A stretch of DNA of 64,000 nt from assembly GCF_014168815.1 (NCBI RefSeq), contig NZ_AP021972.1, forward strand, positions 2,604,001-2,668,000. The letters run 5' to 3'. Position numbers and translations under genes: made by a program. The stretch is from Klebsiella sp. WP3-W18-ESBL-02. Its GTDB lineage: Bacteria > Pseudomonadota > Gammaproteobacteria > Enterobacterales > Enterobacteriaceae. Position 1 is the stretch's first letter. Each line of letters starts with the position of its first letter. The notes beneath the pieces are model-generated. The model did not search any database. It saw nothing but the letters and a program-made list of their open reading frames with translations, and was not told where the DNA came from. This document shows positions 33,481 to 43,900 of the stretch, piece after piece.

Positions 33481-35916
33481 ATGTCCGATCAGGAAAAGCC
33501 CGGGGGGCTAAGCCGACGCACCCTCATTAAATCGTCAGCGATTGGTTCGCTGGCCCTCGCCGCCGGTGGTCTATCGCTGCCTTTCTCCCTGCGAGCAACG
33601 GCAGCGGCCGTGCAGCAGGCGCGCGGTAAAGACAATAAAGTGGTCTGGGGCGCTTGCTCCGTTAACTGCGGCAGCCGCTGTGCGCTGCGGCTGCACGTGA
33701 AAGATAACGAAGTCTACTGGGTTGAAACCGACAACACCGGCGAAGATCGCTATGGCGATCACCAGGTGCGCGCCTGTCTGCGCGGTCGCTCCATTCGTCG
33801 GCGAATCAACCATCCCGATCGCCTCAACTACCCGATGAAACGTGTCGGCAAGCGCGGCGAAGGTAAATTTGCGCGTATCAGCTGGCAGGAAGCGCTGGAC
33901 ACCATTGCCGACAACCTGAAGCGCGTGGTGAAAGATTACGGCAATGAAGCGGTTTACATTAACTACTCTTCCGGCATCGTCGGCGGCAACATTACCCGCT
34001 CTTCACCGTCCGGTTCGGCCGTCATGCGTCTGATGAATTGCTACGGCGGCTCGCTCAACCAGTACGGAACCTACAGTACCGCGCAAATCGCCTGCGCTAT
34101 GCCGTATACCTACGGCAGCAATGACGGCAACAGCACCTCTGATATCGAAAACAGCAAGCTGGTGGTGATGTTCGGCAACAATCCGGCGGAAACGCGCATG
34201 AGCGGCGGCGGCATTACGTATTATCTTGAACAGGCGCGGGAACGCTCAAATGCGCGCATGATCGTTATCGATCCACGCTATACCGACACGGCCGCCGGGC
34301 GCGAAGATGAATGGATCCCTATCCGCCCCGGCACCGATGCCGCATTGGTTGCCGGTATTGCATGGGTATTGATTGACGAAAACCTCGTCGATCAGCCGTT
34401 CCTCGACAAATACTGCGTCGGTTACGACGAAAAAACGCTGCCGGAAGGCGCACCGGCCAACGGACACTACAAAGCCTATATTCTCGGCCAGGGCGACGAC
34501 GGTATCGCGAAAACGCCACAGTGGGCATCGGGCATCACCGGGATTCCGGCCGACCGTATTATTAAACTGGCGCGTGAAATAGGCAGCGCGAAACCGGCGT
34601 ACATTTGTCAGGGCTGGGGCCCGCAGCGTCAGGCCAACGGCGAACTTGCCGCCCGTGCGATTGCTATGCTGCCCATTCTGACCGGTAACGTCGGAATTAA
34701 CGGCGGCAACAGCGGCGCGCGTGAATCGACCTACACCATTACCATCGAGCGCTTCCCTGTGCTGGAAAACCCGGTGAAAACCGCGATTTCCTGTTTTACA
34801 TGGACCGATGCCATCGACCGCGGAGCAGAAATGACCGCCACCCGCGACGGCGTACGCGGTAAAGAGAAGCTGGATGTTCCCATCAAGTTCTTCTGGAACT
34901 ATGCGGGCAACACCATCATTAACCAGCATTCGGACATCAACAAAACCCACGAAATTCTGCAGGACGAAAGTAAATGCGAAATGATCGTGGTGATTGAGAA
35001 CTTTATGACCGCGTCGGCAAAATACGCCGACATTTTGCTGCCGGATCTGATGACCGTCGAGCAAGAAGACATCATTCCAAACGACTACGCGGGCAACATG
35101 GGCTACCTGATTTTCATCCAGCCCGCCACCGCGCCGAAGTTCGAACGTAAGCCAATTTACTGGATCCTTAGCGAAGTGGCTAAACGCTTGGGCGACGAGG
35201 TGCACCAGAAGTTTACCGAAGGTCGCACTCAGGAACAGTGGCTGCAATATCTGTATGCCAAAATGCGCGCAAAAGACGCGGCGCTACCGGGTTACGATGA
35301 GCTGAAAAAAATGGGCATCTATAAACGCAAAGATCCCAACGGCCACTTCGTGGCCTATCGCGATTTCCGTCAAGACCCGCAGGCGAATCCCCTGAAAACT
35401 CCATCGGGAAAAATTGAAATTTACTCCAGCCGTCTGGCCGATATTGCCGCGAAATGGCAGTTGGAAAAAGATGAAACTATCAGCCCGCTGCCGGTGTACG
35501 CCTCCACCTTTGAAGGCTGGGACGATCCGCTGCGCGACAAATTCCCGTTGCAGCTGTTTGGTTTCCACTTTAAGGCCCGCACCCACTCCAGCTACGGCAA
35601 CGTGGATGTCTTAAAAGCCGCCTGTCGCCAGGAAATTTGGCTCAACCCGATAGACGCGCAAAAACGCGGGATTCAGAACGGCGATATGGTTCGCGTATTC
35701 AACGAACGTGGTGAAGTGCGCATTGCAGCAAAAGTGACGCCGCGCATCATGCCCGGCGTGTCGGCCATGGGCCAGGGCGCATGGCACGACGCGAAGATGG
35801 ATGGCGATCGCATTGACCACGGTTCCTGTATCAACACGCTGACCACCCACCGCCCTTCGCCGCTGGCGAAAGGCAACCCGCAGCATACCAACCTGGTTGA
35901 GATCGAGAAGGTATAA
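33481..35916 (+). CDS. ynfE: YnfE-type molybdopterin oxidoreductase (DmsA paralogue)
   Basis: This 811-residue protein has a Tat signal (SRRTLIKSSAIGSLALAAGG), the N-terminal Fe-S Cys set (CSVNCGSRC with the later RACLRG) and molybdopterin guanine dinucleotide domains. E. coli YnfE/YnfF are DmsA homologues active on selenate, DMSO-type and biotin sulfoxide substrates. Only one catalytic subunit is present, where K-12 has two tandem ones. It is followed after 10 bases by ynfG. Expression is expected to be anaerobic. Confidence 0.92.
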   Translation: MSDQEKPGGLSRRTLIKSSAIGSLALAAGGLSLPFSLRATAAAVQQARGKDNKVVWGACSVNCGSRCALRLHVKDNEVYWVETDNTGEDRYGDHQVRACLRGRSIRRRINHPDRLNYPMKRVGKRGEGKFARISWQEALDTIADNLKRVVKDYGNEAVYINYSSGIVGGNITRSSPSGSAVMRLMNCYGGSLNQYGTYSTAQIACAMPYTYGSNDGNSTSDIENSKLVVMFGNNPAETRMSGGGITYYLEQARERSNARMIVIDPRYTDTAAGREDEWIPIRPGTDAALVAGIAWVLIDENLVDQPFLDKYCVGYDEKTLPEGAPANGHYKAYILGQGDDGIAKTPQWASGITGIPADRIIKLAREIGSAKPAYICQGWGPQRQANGELAARAIAMLPILTGNVGINGGNSGARESTYTITIERFPVLENPVKTAISCFTWTDAIDRGAEMTATRDGVRGKEKLDVPIKFFWNYAGNTIINQHSDINKTHEILQDESKCEMIVVIENFMTASAKYADILLPDLMTVEQEDIIPNDYAGNMGYLIFIQPATAPKFERKPIYWILSEVAKRLGDEVHQKFTEGRTQEQWLQYLYAKMRAKDAALPGYDELKKMGIYKRKDPNGHFVAYRDFRQDPQANPLKTPSGKIEIYSSRLADIAAKWQLEKDETISPLPVYASTFEGWDDPLRDKFPLQLFGFHFKARTHSSYGNVDVLKAACRQEIWLNPIDAQKRGIQNGDMVRVFNERGEVRIAAKVTPRIMPGVSAMGQGAWHDAKMDGDRIDHGSCINTLTTHRPSPLAKGNPQHTNLVEIEKV

Positions 35917-35926
35917 GGATTAGTCA

Positions 35927-36544
35927 ATGAGCACGCAATACGGATTTTTCATCGACTCCGCCCGCTGTACCGGTTGTAAAACCTGCGAGCTGGCGTGTAA
36001 AGATTACAAAGACTTAACCCCGGACGTCAGCTTCCGCCGTATTTATGAATACGCCGGCGGCGACTGGCAGGAAGATAACGGCGTCTGGCATCAGAACGTT
36101 TTTGCCTACTACCTGTCCATCGCCTGTAACCACTGTGAAGATCCGGCCTGTACTAAAGTATGCCCGAGCGGCGCGATGCATAAACGAGAAGACGGCTTTG
36201 TGGTCGTCGACGAAGACGTCTGCATCGGCTGTCGCTACTGCCATATGGCCTGCCCGTACGGTGCCCCACAGTACAATGCGGCAAAAGGCCACATGACCAA
36301 GTGCGACGGCTGCCACGAACGCGTGGCGGAAGGCAAAACACCGATCTGCGTCGAGTCCTGCCCGCTGCGCGCGCTGGACTTCGGGCCGATTGAAGCGCTT
36401 CGCCAGAAGCACGGGCAGCTGGCAGCCGTTGCGCCGCTGCCGTCGGCGCACTTTACCAAGCCGAGCATTGTGATTAAACCTAACGCCAATGCACGTCCGT
36501 GCGGCGATACCACTGGCTACCTGGCCAACCCGAAGGAGGTGTAA
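35927..36544 (+). CDS. ynfG: YnfG, four-cluster Fe-S electron transfer subunit (DmsB-like)
   Basis: This 205-residue protein (E. coli YnfG 205) has four ferredoxin-type Cys clusters: CTGCKTCELACK, CNHCEDPACTKVCP, CIGCRYCHMACP and CDGCHERV-CVESCP. It passes electrons from YnfH to YnfE. It starts ten bases after ynfE and ends just before ynfH. Confidence 0.95.
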   Translation: MSTQYGFFIDSARCTGCKTCELACKDYKDLTPDVSFRRIYEYAGGDWQEDNGVWHQNVFAYYLSIACNHCEDPACTKVCPSGAMHKREDGFVVVDEDVCIGCRYCHMACPYGAPQYNAAKGHMTKCDGCHERVAEGKTPICVESCPLRALDFGPIEALRQKHGQLAAVAPLPSAHFTKPSIVIKPNANARPCGDTTGYLANPKEV

Positions 36545-36545
36545 G

Positions 36546-37402
36546 ATGGGCAACGGATGGCATGAATGGCCACTGGTGCTGTTTACGGTACTGGGGCAAT
36601 GCGTGGCGGGCGCCATCATCGTGAGCGGGATGGGCTGGCTGGCGGCACGCAGTGAAACCGACGATCGGCGACGCATCGTACGCAATATGTTCTTCCTGTG
36701 GGTGATAATGGGCATTGCCTTTTTTGCCTCGGTTTTGCACCTTGGTTCGCCGCTGCGGGCGTTCAATTCGCTCAACCGCATCGGCGCCTCCGCGCTCAGC
36801 AATGAAATCGCCAGCGGCTCGCTTTTCTTCGCCGTTGGCGGCTTCTGGTGGCTGTTTTCCGTACTGGGCAAAATACCGGAAACCCTGGGCCGTATCTGGC
36901 TGGTGATCGCCATGGCGCTGGGGCTGATATTTGTCTGGGCAATGACGCGCGTTTATCAGATAGATACGGTGCCAACCTGGTATAATGGCTATACGACGGC
37001 CACGTTCTTCTTAACCGTCATGCTAACCGGCCCGCTGTTTGCTGCCCTGCTGCTTAAGCTCTCGAAGGTGCCTTTTAACGGCAAGTTCTTTGCCGGTTTA
37101 AGCACGCTGGCCTTTCTGGCGAGCCTGGCCATTGTGGTAATGCAGACCAACGATCTGGGGTTTATTCACAGTTCAGTACAGCAGGCCAATGCGTTGATCC
37201 CCGACTGGGGACTCTGGCAGGTCGTGCGCTTCGTGCTGCTGGCGGCGGGTCTGGGCTGCTGGTTATGCCCGCTGCTGCGCCGTGTACCGCCTCGGGCCGT
37301 CGCCTGGCGCTCGGGCTGCTGCTGCTGATCGTGGGTGAACTGATCGGCCGTGGGCTGTTCTACGGCCTGCATATGACCGTCGGCATGGCGATTGCCGGAT
37401 AA
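36546..37402 (+). pseudogene. ynfH: YnfH membrane anchor (DmsC-like), single-base frameshift near 3' end
   Basis: From ATG 36546 the product MGNGWHEWPLVLFTVLGQC follows YnfH through seven hydrophobic helices to CWLCPLLRR. It then leaves the family frame near 37285-37300 and stops at 37328. The next frame, LALGLLLLIVGELIGRGLFY, resumes the expected last helix and ends at 37402 in GMAIAG, so one base is missing. YnfH anchors the enzyme and takes electrons from menaquinol. The break could be a sequencing error. Confidence 0.85.
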
Positions 37403-37450
37403 ACTCTCGGCGCGGGACCTCTCCCGCGCCCTTTTAAGGAATTTGCAGTA

Positions 37451-38065
37451 ATGAATGACGTTCAGCACAACGACGCTTTAGCTTTCTCTGCTCGCGTACT
37501 GGGAGCACTGTTCTATTTCGCGCCGGATAGCGCACTCGCTGAGCCGCTGGTCGCCGCCTTACGCGACGGCGAGTGGGCCGGGCAATGGCCGTATCCGCTC
37601 GAAAACGCCGATGCGCTGTCCACCGCATTTGCCGCCCACAGCGATGAATCGCTGGCCGAGGCCTGGCAGCGGCTGTTTATCGGCCCATCGGCGTTACCGT
37701 CGCCGCCGTGGGGCTCCGTCTGGCTAGACCGGGAAAACGTGCTGTTTGGCGATTCCACGCTGGCGCTACGCCAGTGGATGCGTGAAAACGCGATCGCGTT
37801 CGACGTTGAACAAAACGAGCCGGAAGATCACTTTGGTACCCTGCTGATGCTGGCGGCATGGCTGGTTGAAAATGATCGACCAGAAGCCTGCGAGCAGCTG
37901 CTTGCCTGGCATCTGCTGCCGTGGGCTCCGCGCTTCCTCAAGGAGTTTGTCGAGAAAGCCAATCACCCCTTCTTCACCGCGCTGGGGCAGCTCGCGCAGC
38001 ATACCCTTACGCAGTGGCAGTCGCAGCTGCTGATCCCCGTCGCTGATAAAAAGCTCTATCGTTAA
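37451..38065 (+). CDS. dmsD: Tat proofreading chaperone DmsD
   Basis: This 204-residue all-helical chaperone (E. coli DmsD 204) binds the Tat leaders of DmsA and YnfE. The family motif FIGPSALPSPPWGSVWLD (about residues 76-93) is present. It belongs to the ynf operon, about 49 bases after ynfH. Confidence 0.95.
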   Translation: MNDVQHNDALAFSARVLGALFYFAPDSALAEPLVAALRDGEWAGQWPYPLENADALSTAFAAHSDESLAEAWQRLFIGPSALPSPPWGSVWLDRENVLFGDSTLALRQWMRENAIAFDVEQNEPEDHFGTLLMLAAWLVENDRPEACEQLLAWHLLPWAPRFLKEFVEKANHPFFTALGQLAQHTLTQWQSQLLIPVADKKLYR

Positions 38066-38078
38066 GCGTTTCAGTCTC

Positions 38079-39374
38079 ATGCAGCGTCTTCATCATTATC
38101 CCGACATCAACGCGATGTTTCGCCGCCTTCTGCTCGCTTGCATCATTGGCGTTCTGGCGGCCCTGGCGGTCTCGGCGTTTCGCCATGCCATGCTGCTGTT
38201 GGAATGGCTGTTTTTAAGTAACGACAGCGGCAGCCTGGTGAACGCCGCCGAAGGGCTAAGCGGCTGGCGACGCCTGATTACCCCGGCGCTGGGCGGTCTG
38301 GCCGCCGGTACGCTGCTGTGGGGCTGGCAGCGCTATACGCGTCAGCGGCCCCATGCGCCCACCGACTATATGGAAGCACTGGAGAGCGATGAGGGCCGAT
38401 TTGACGCCAGCTCCAGCCTGATCAAATCCACTGCCTCGCTATTGGTGGTTGCTAGCGGTAGCGCAATCGGCCGCGAAGGGGCAATGATACTGCTGGCCGC
38501 GCTGGCGGCATCGTTTTTTGCCCAGCGCTTTACGCCAAAAGCCGAATGGAAACTATGGATTGCCTGTGGTGCGGCCGCCGGGATGGCCAGTGCCTACCAT
38601 GCGCCGTTGGCCGGGAGTCTGTTTATTGCCGAGATTCTGTTCGGCACGCTGATGCTCGCCTCTCTGGGGCCGGTCGTGATTGCGGCCGTGGTTGCCCTGC
38701 TCGCCAGTCAGCTACTCAATGGCGACGCCAGGCCGCTTTATCAGGTCGACGCGCTGCCTGCTCTCACTGCCGTTGACTATGGACTGATGCTTGCCGCCGG
38801 GTTGATCTGCGGCCTTGCCGGGCCGCTATTAATGTGGCTAATGGATACCACTCACCGCGGTTTTGTGGCGCTGAAGCTGTCGCCACCGTGGCAGCTGGCG
38901 CTCGGTGGGCTTATCGTCGGTCTGCTGTCGCTACTGACCCCCGCCGTCTGGGGCAATGGCTACAGCGTGGTACAGGGTTTTCTGCTCACGCCACCGACCC
39001 TGGCCATCATTACGGGGATCTTCGTGTGTAAACTGCTCGCCATTCTCGCCAGCAGCGGCTCCGGCGCGCCCGGCGGGGTATTTACGCCCACGCTCTTTGT
39101 CGGACTGGCTATCGGGATTTTGTTTGCTCAGGCATGCAGCGCCGGATTCCCGGGAAACGAGAGCCTGCCGATACTGCTGGCGATGACCGGGATGGCCGCG
39201 CTGCTGGCGGCGACCACGCATGCGCCGATTATGTCAGCGCTGATGATTTGTGAAATGACCGGGCAGTATACGCTGCTGCCCGGTTTGCTGATGGCCTGCG
39301 TGCTGGCGTCGGTGCTGTCGCGTACCTTACGCCAGAATTCTATCTACCGTCAGCACGTTCCGGAGCATCGCTAA
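38079..39374 (+). CDS. clcB: voltage-gated ClC-type chloride channel ClcB
   Basis: This 431-residue ClC protein has ten or more hydrophobic helices and the selectivity motifs GSAIGREGAM, GSGAPGGVFTP and the later FxxM-like region. ClcB is thought to support extreme acid resistance. Its last 48 bases overlap the convergent bioD2. Confidence 0.94.
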   Translation: MQRLHHYPDINAMFRRLLLACIIGVLAALAVSAFRHAMLLLEWLFLSNDSGSLVNAAEGLSGWRRLITPALGGLAAGTLLWGWQRYTRQRPHAPTDYMEALESDEGRFDASSSLIKSTASLLVVASGSAIGREGAMILLAALAASFFAQRFTPKAEWKLWIACGAAAGMASAYHAPLAGSLFIAEILFGTLMLASLGPVVIAAVVALLASQLLNGDARPLYQVDALPALTAVDYGLMLAAGLICGLAGPLLMWLMDTTHRGFVALKLSPPWQLALGGLIVGLLSLLTPAVWGNGYSVVQGFLLTPPTLAIITGIFVCKLLAILASSGSGAPGGVFTPTLFVGLAIGILFAQACSAGFPGNESLPILLAMTGMAALLAATTHAPIMSALMICEMTGQYTLLPGLLMACVLASVLSRTLRQNSIYRQHVPEHR

Positions 39375-40022
39375 ATCAACGTACTGGCTGAGTTCACGCT
39401 GTTCCGGGCGCGGCAGATACGGCAATTCGCCAATGAGCGGCGCCGGCAGTTTCTTGCTCAACACATCGATAATTTCCGCGTAGTGCGCCAGCCCAGGGTT
39501 GATACGGTTGGCAACCCATCCGATCAGCGGCAGGCCGTCATTAGCGATGGCCTGCGCCGTCAGCAGCGCATGATTGATGCACCCTTCCTGGATCCCCACC
39601 ACCATCAGCACCGGCAGTTGCTCCTGCACGACCCATTCAGACAGCGGGCGCAGATCGTTCATCAGGCTACGCCAGCCGCCCGTACCTTCAACCACCACGT
39701 TGTCCACCATGCCGCTGAGATTGGCCAGGCCGTCGGACAGCAGCGTGTAGTTGATTGGGCAACTGTGCGCCACGCTGCTTTCTTCTTCGCTCAGTGCGAT
39801 AGGATTAATCGCTTCATAGGGCAGCGCCAACGACGAAACGCTTTGCAACACCAGCGCATCCTTGTTACGCAGCCCCTCGGCGGTTTCTTTGCTGCCTTTG
39901 GCTACCGGCTTATAACCTGCCACACGTTTCCCGCTGGCGGCGAGCGCCTGTAATAGCGCACGAGAAACCACCGTCTTACCGACAGAAGTATCAGTTCCAG
40001 TAATAAAGAAACGATTTAGCAT
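39327..40022 (-). CDS. bioD2: dethiobiotin synthetase paralogue BioD2 (YnfK)
   Basis: This 231-residue protein matches the length of E. coli YnfK. It has the P-loop GTDTSVGKT (residues about 9-17), KPVAKGS and VVEGTGGWRSLM. It should ligate CO2 to diaminopelargonate with ATP, although E. coli BioD1 does most of this. ATG 40022 preferred. Confidence 0.94.
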   Translation of the reverse strand: MLNRFFITGTDTSVGKTVVSRALLQALAASGKRVAGYKPVAKGSKETAEGLRNKDALVLQSVSSLALPYEAINPIALSEEESSVAHSCPINYTLLSDGLANLSGMVDNVVVEGTGGWRSLMNDLRPLSEWVVQEQLPVLMVVGIQEGCINHALLTAQAIANDGLPLIGWVANRINPGLAHYAEIIDVLSKKLPAPLIGELPYLPRPEQRELSQYVDLAMLRNVLTVDRILA

Positions 40023-40153
40023 CACTCACGAACCCCACAGGTATGCCGATAAAATATCAAGACAATGAATAATTCAACGGGGTGAAAGTTTACGTGATGC
40101 GCCAGGGGGTCGGATTGAGGTAGCGCAATTTTTTGCAAAACCGCGAAAAAATG

Positions 40154-41371
40154 TTAACCCTGTAACAGTCTGATCAGCAGCGTTCCGTTATACAGCGCAT
40201 CTTTGACCAGCGCGGCACCGGCCATGGTGCCTCGGTTGGAGAACTGCGTTTGCTCCACGGAAATATGCTGGCTGTAGGCTGGCAACGACTGCTGGCGGAT
40301 GCAGTCGCCAATGGCGGGGAAGAGAATGTCGGCCGCCTGGTTGAACGGCGAACCGATAAGAATTTTTTGCGGATTAAACAGATTCACCATGATTGCCAGT
40401 ATGCGCCCGACGTTGGTACCAATACTGATGATGATATCTTTGGCGAGCAAATCGCCCTGCTTTGCCGCCTGGCACAGCCAGTCGACGGTCAGCGGCTGTT
40501 GATGCAGCATCGAGCTCATCGACTGCTGCATTCGCACCTGGGTCAGCTCCAGCACGCTTTCCACGCTGGCAATGGTTTCCAGACAGCCGTGGTTGCCGCA
40601 GTAGCAACGCTTACCATACGGATCAACCTGGGTATGGCCGATTTCCACCAGGCTGCTGCTGCCTGCATGCAGCAAACGCCCATCGGTAATGACACCGGCA
40701 CCTACGTTGTGATCGATGACCACCTGAATGACATCGCGCGCGCCGCGCGAAGCGCCGAACAGCGCTTCAGCCATGGTCCAGGCGCTGATGTCGTGCTGAA
40801 TGTACACCGGCACGCCGGTGTGCGCTTCCAGCGTTTCACCCAACGGTATATCCTTCACATCGTAAAATGGCATGCGGTGAATAATGCCGTTTTCGGTATC
40901 GATAATACCCGGCAGCGTAATCGCAATCGCGGTTAACCGTTCAAGCAGCTTCTGATGGCGGATAAAAAATTGATCGATATGGCTCAGTACGCGGTTAAGG
41001 AAAGGCGTTTCGTCCTCCAGCGCCAGCTCGAGCAACTCTTCCACCACCAGTTTACTGCTCAAGTCGCGCAGCGCCAGATGGATATCACCACGGCTAATGC
41101 GCACGGACAGATAGTGCCAGGCTTCAGTTTCTACCATCAGCCCAACCGCCGGGCGGCCGCGGCTACCCGCTTCCTGAATTTCGGTTTCCTGTACCAGGTG
41201 AGCTTCCAGCAGTTCGCGTACAATCTTGGTAATACTGGCGGGGGCCAGTTGCGCAAGTCGGGAAAGGTCAATGCGTGACACCGGGCCGAGCTGATCAATG
41301 AGGCGATAGACCGCCCCCGCGTTGGTCTGCTTGATTTGATCGATATGGCCTGGCTGACTATCCGCTACCAC
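40154..41371 (-). CDS. mlc: ROK family repressor Mlc
   Basis: This 405-residue repressor has an N-terminal winged helix (SRIDLSRLAQLAPASITKIV) and a ROK sugar-kinase-like core with the zinc motif CYCGNHGCLE. Mlc represses ptsG, manXYZ, malT and others, and is pulled to the membrane by dephosphorylated PtsG. The GTG start at 41371, after AGGGAG, matches the E. coli start type and yields VVADSQPGHIDQIKQ. Confidence 0.95.
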   Translation of the reverse strand: MVADSQPGHIDQIKQTNAGAVYRLIDQLGPVSRIDLSRLAQLAPASITKIVRELLEAHLVQETEIQEAGSRGRPAVGLMVETEAWHYLSVRISRGDIHLALRDLSSKLVVEELLELALEDETPFLNRVLSHIDQFFIRHQKLLERLTAIAITLPGIIDTENGIIHRMPFYDVKDIPLGETLEAHTGVPVYIQHDISAWTMAEALFGASRGARDVIQVVIDHNVGAGVITDGRLLHAGSSSLVEIGHTQVDPYGKRCYCGNHGCLETIASVESVLELTQVRMQQSMSSMLHQQPLTVDWLCQAAKQGDLLAKDIIISIGTNVGRILAIMVNLFNPQKILIGSPFNQAADILFPAIGDCIRQQSLPAYSQHISVEQTQFSNRGTMAGAALVKDALYNGTLLIRLLQG

Positions 41372-41489
41372 CGTTAACTCCCTTATTTTCGCGCTTCGAA
41401 ATAAACTTTGGGCTATGGTGAATGACTTCAATGGCTGTCGTCAAATATTTACTTAGCCTTGTGATTTACCGCACAATTTTTCACGCTTT

Positions 41490-42398
41490 TTATCGCTCAA
41501 CGCTCAGCTTTGCTGCATTTATCAGCTGCTGTTTAAAACGTTCCGCCGCCTGGCTAAGCTCATGATGTTTTGACCACACCAGCCACATTTCCGATACCGC
41601 ATCCACCTCAGTAATGGGTACCCAGCGCATTTCATTCAGCTGCACGCGGCTAAACGAGGCCGGCAGGATGGAAACACCAAGTCCTGACGCCACGAGGCCG
41701 ATAATGGTCATCGCTTCCCCAACCTCCTGAGCGATCGCCGGCGTCACGCCGTAGCGACGCATCAAGCCGAGAATATCGTCATACAGACCGGTCCCAACGT
41801 GAGGGTCAAAAAAAACGAACGGTTCTTTGCCCAGCTCAACCAGGCTGACCGAGGGTCGCTGAGCCAGCGGGTGGTCACGGTGGATCATCGCCAGCAGCGG
41901 CTCGCGCAGGATAATCTGCCAGTCGAGCGTGTCCGGCAGTTGCGTATTACGCATCAGACCCAGCTCAAGCGTCCCTTCAGTTAACGGCGCAATCTGTTCG
42001 CGCGTATTGGTTTCGCGAGTCTGAATGTGCACGTCCGGGTAGCGCTGTCGAAAGGCCGACAGCGTATCGGAAACGGCCTTGATAAATGGCGCAGAGGAGG
42101 TAAAGCCGATGTGCAGCTCGCCGGTTTCACCATGGTGCAGGCGGCTTGCGCGCGCGGCGGCTTCGTTGACCTGTAATAGGATCTGGCGGCTGTCGGCCAG
42201 AAACTGACGCCCGGCTTCCGTCAGGCTAACGCTGCGGTTAGTGCGGGCAAATAAACGGGCGCCCACCTGCTGTTCCAGGATCTGGATCTGCTGGCTCAGC
42301 GGGGGCTGCGAGATGTTCAGGCGGGCGGCGGCGCGGCCAAAATGCAGCTCTTCTGCGACAGCGATAAAATAACGTAAATGACGCAGCTCGATATTCAT
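41490..42398 (-). CDS. ynfL: LysR-type regulator YnfL
   Basis: This 302-residue protein has the LysR helix-turn-helix (LHFGRAAARLNISQPPLSQQ) and an effector domain. It is divergent from ynfM, which it probably controls. Effector unknown. Confidence 0.92.
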   Translation of the reverse strand: MNIELRHLRYFIAVAEELHFGRAAARLNISQPPLSQQIQILEQQVGARLFARTNRSVSLTEAGRQFLADSRQILLQVNEAAARASRLHHGETGELHIGFTSSAPFIKAVSDTLSAFRQRYPDVHIQTRETNTREQIAPLTEGTLELGLMRNTQLPDTLDWQIILREPLLAMIHRDHPLAQRPSVSLVELGKEPFVFFDPHVGTGLYDDILGLMRRYGVTPAIAQEVGEAMTIIGLVASGLGVSILPASFSRVQLNEMRWVPITEVDAVSEMWLVWSKHHELSQAAERFKQQLINAAKLSVER

Positions 42399-42514
42399 AT
42401 TTAATACATATCAATTGAGATTATTAATATATTAGACAGAATATTTACATTTTCCTACTCTGATTATGTGACCTATGTCGCCATTACTCGTTGTTTTTAG
42501 CCAAGGATCTTCCC

Positions 42515-43765
42515 GTGAGCCGCACAACTACCGCAGACCATACGCCCGTTATTGATGTCCGCGATGCTAGCCCAACCTCCACCCATGTTTTTATCCGCCG
42601 CGGTACGCCGCCGTTTATCCGCGTCACGCTCGCCCTGTTTTCCGCGGGTCTTGCGACGTTCGCCCTGCTGTACTGCGTGCAGCCCATTCTGCCGGTGCTG
42701 TCGCATGAATTCGGCATCAGCCCCGCCGGAACCAGTATTTCACTCTCTATTTCAACGGCGATGCTGGCCGTTGGTCTGCTGTTTACCGGCCCGCTTTCCG
42801 ATGCCATCGGGCGCAAGAAGGTCATGGTGACCGCCCTGCTGCTGGCCTCCTGCTGCTCGCTGCTGTCGACCGTCATGACCAGCTGGCACGGTATTCTGAT
42901 CATGCGTGCGCTGATCGGCCTGTCGCTGAGCGGCGTGGCTGCCGTTGGCATGACCTACCTGAGCGAAGAGATCCACCCCAGCTTCGTGGCCTTTTCCATG
43001 GGGCTGTATATCAGCGGCAATTCCATTGGCGGGATGAGCGGCCGTCTGCTTACCGGCGTACTGACCGATTTCTTCGGCTGGCGCCTCGCGCTGGCGGTGA
43101 TCAGCGCCTTTGCGCTGGCCGCCGCCATTATGTTCTGGCGTATTTTGCCGGAGTCACGCCACTTCCGCCCCAGCTCACTGAAGCCAAAGTCGCTGCTGAT
43201 TAACCTTCACCTGCACTGGCGCGATCGCGGCTTACCGCTGCTGTTTGTCGAAGGGTTCCTGCTAATGGGGTCGTTTGTCACCCTGTTCAACTATATTGGC
43301 TACCGTCTGATGCTGTCGCCGTGGTCGCTGAATCAGGCGGTGGTAGGTCTGCTTTCCGTCGCCTATCTGACCGGCACCTGGAGCTCGCCGAAAGCCGGCG
43401 TCATGACCAGCCGCTACGGGCGTGGCCCGGTGATGATCTTCTTTACCGGCGTGATGCTGCTCGGCCTGCTGCTGACGCTGTTCTCGCCGCTGTGGGTGAT
43501 TTTTCCGGGTATGCTGCTGTTCTCCGCAGGCTTTTTCGCCGCGCACTCGGTGGCCAGCAGTTGGATTGGCCCGCGCGCGCGCCGCGCCAGAGGCCAGGCC
43601 TCATCGCTGTATCTGTTCAGCTACTATCTGGGGTCCAGCATTGCCGGTACGCTAGGTGGCGTGTTCTGGCACCAATACGGTTGGAACGGCGTCGGTGCCT
43701 TCATCGCCATACTGCTGGTGGGTGCTCTGGCCATTGGCTACACCCTGCATAAACGCTTGCGTTGA
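42515..43765 (+). CDS. ynfM: YnfM family MFS transporter
   Basis: This 416-residue major facilitator has twelve hydrophobic segments with GPLSDAIGRKKVMV between helices 2 and 3. It starts at GTG 42515 with AAGGA upstream, giving SRTTTADH as in E. coli. E. coli YnfM has been linked to arabinose-type efflux and acid/alkali survival. Divergent from ynfL. Confidence 0.92.
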   Translation: MSRTTTADHTPVIDVRDASPTSTHVFIRRGTPPFIRVTLALFSAGLATFALLYCVQPILPVLSHEFGISPAGTSISLSISTAMLAVGLLFTGPLSDAIGRKKVMVTALLLASCCSLLSTVMTSWHGILIMRALIGLSLSGVAAVGMTYLSEEIHPSFVAFSMGLYISGNSIGGMSGRLLTGVLTDFFGWRLALAVISAFALAAAIMFWRILPESRHFRPSSLKPKSLLINLHLHWRDRGLPLLFVEGFLLMGSFVTLFNYIGYRLMLSPWSLNQAVVGLLSVAYLTGTWSSPKAGVMTSRYGRGPVMIFFTGVMLLGLLLTLFSPLWVIFPGMLLFSAGFFAAHSVASSWIGPRARRARGQASSLYLFSYYLGSSIAGTLGGVFWHQYGWNGVGAFIAILLVGALAIGYTLHKRLR

Positions 43766-43900
43766 TCATAAGCGGCGGCGCACGCGTCGCCGCCCATTAT
43801 TTTTAATGCTTATGTTATTGACATAAAATGCCTTGTTGTCTCGCCATACTAGATGGCACTTTCTATAATAAGCCCACCTTTGTCTTACCCGCTTCGTGTG

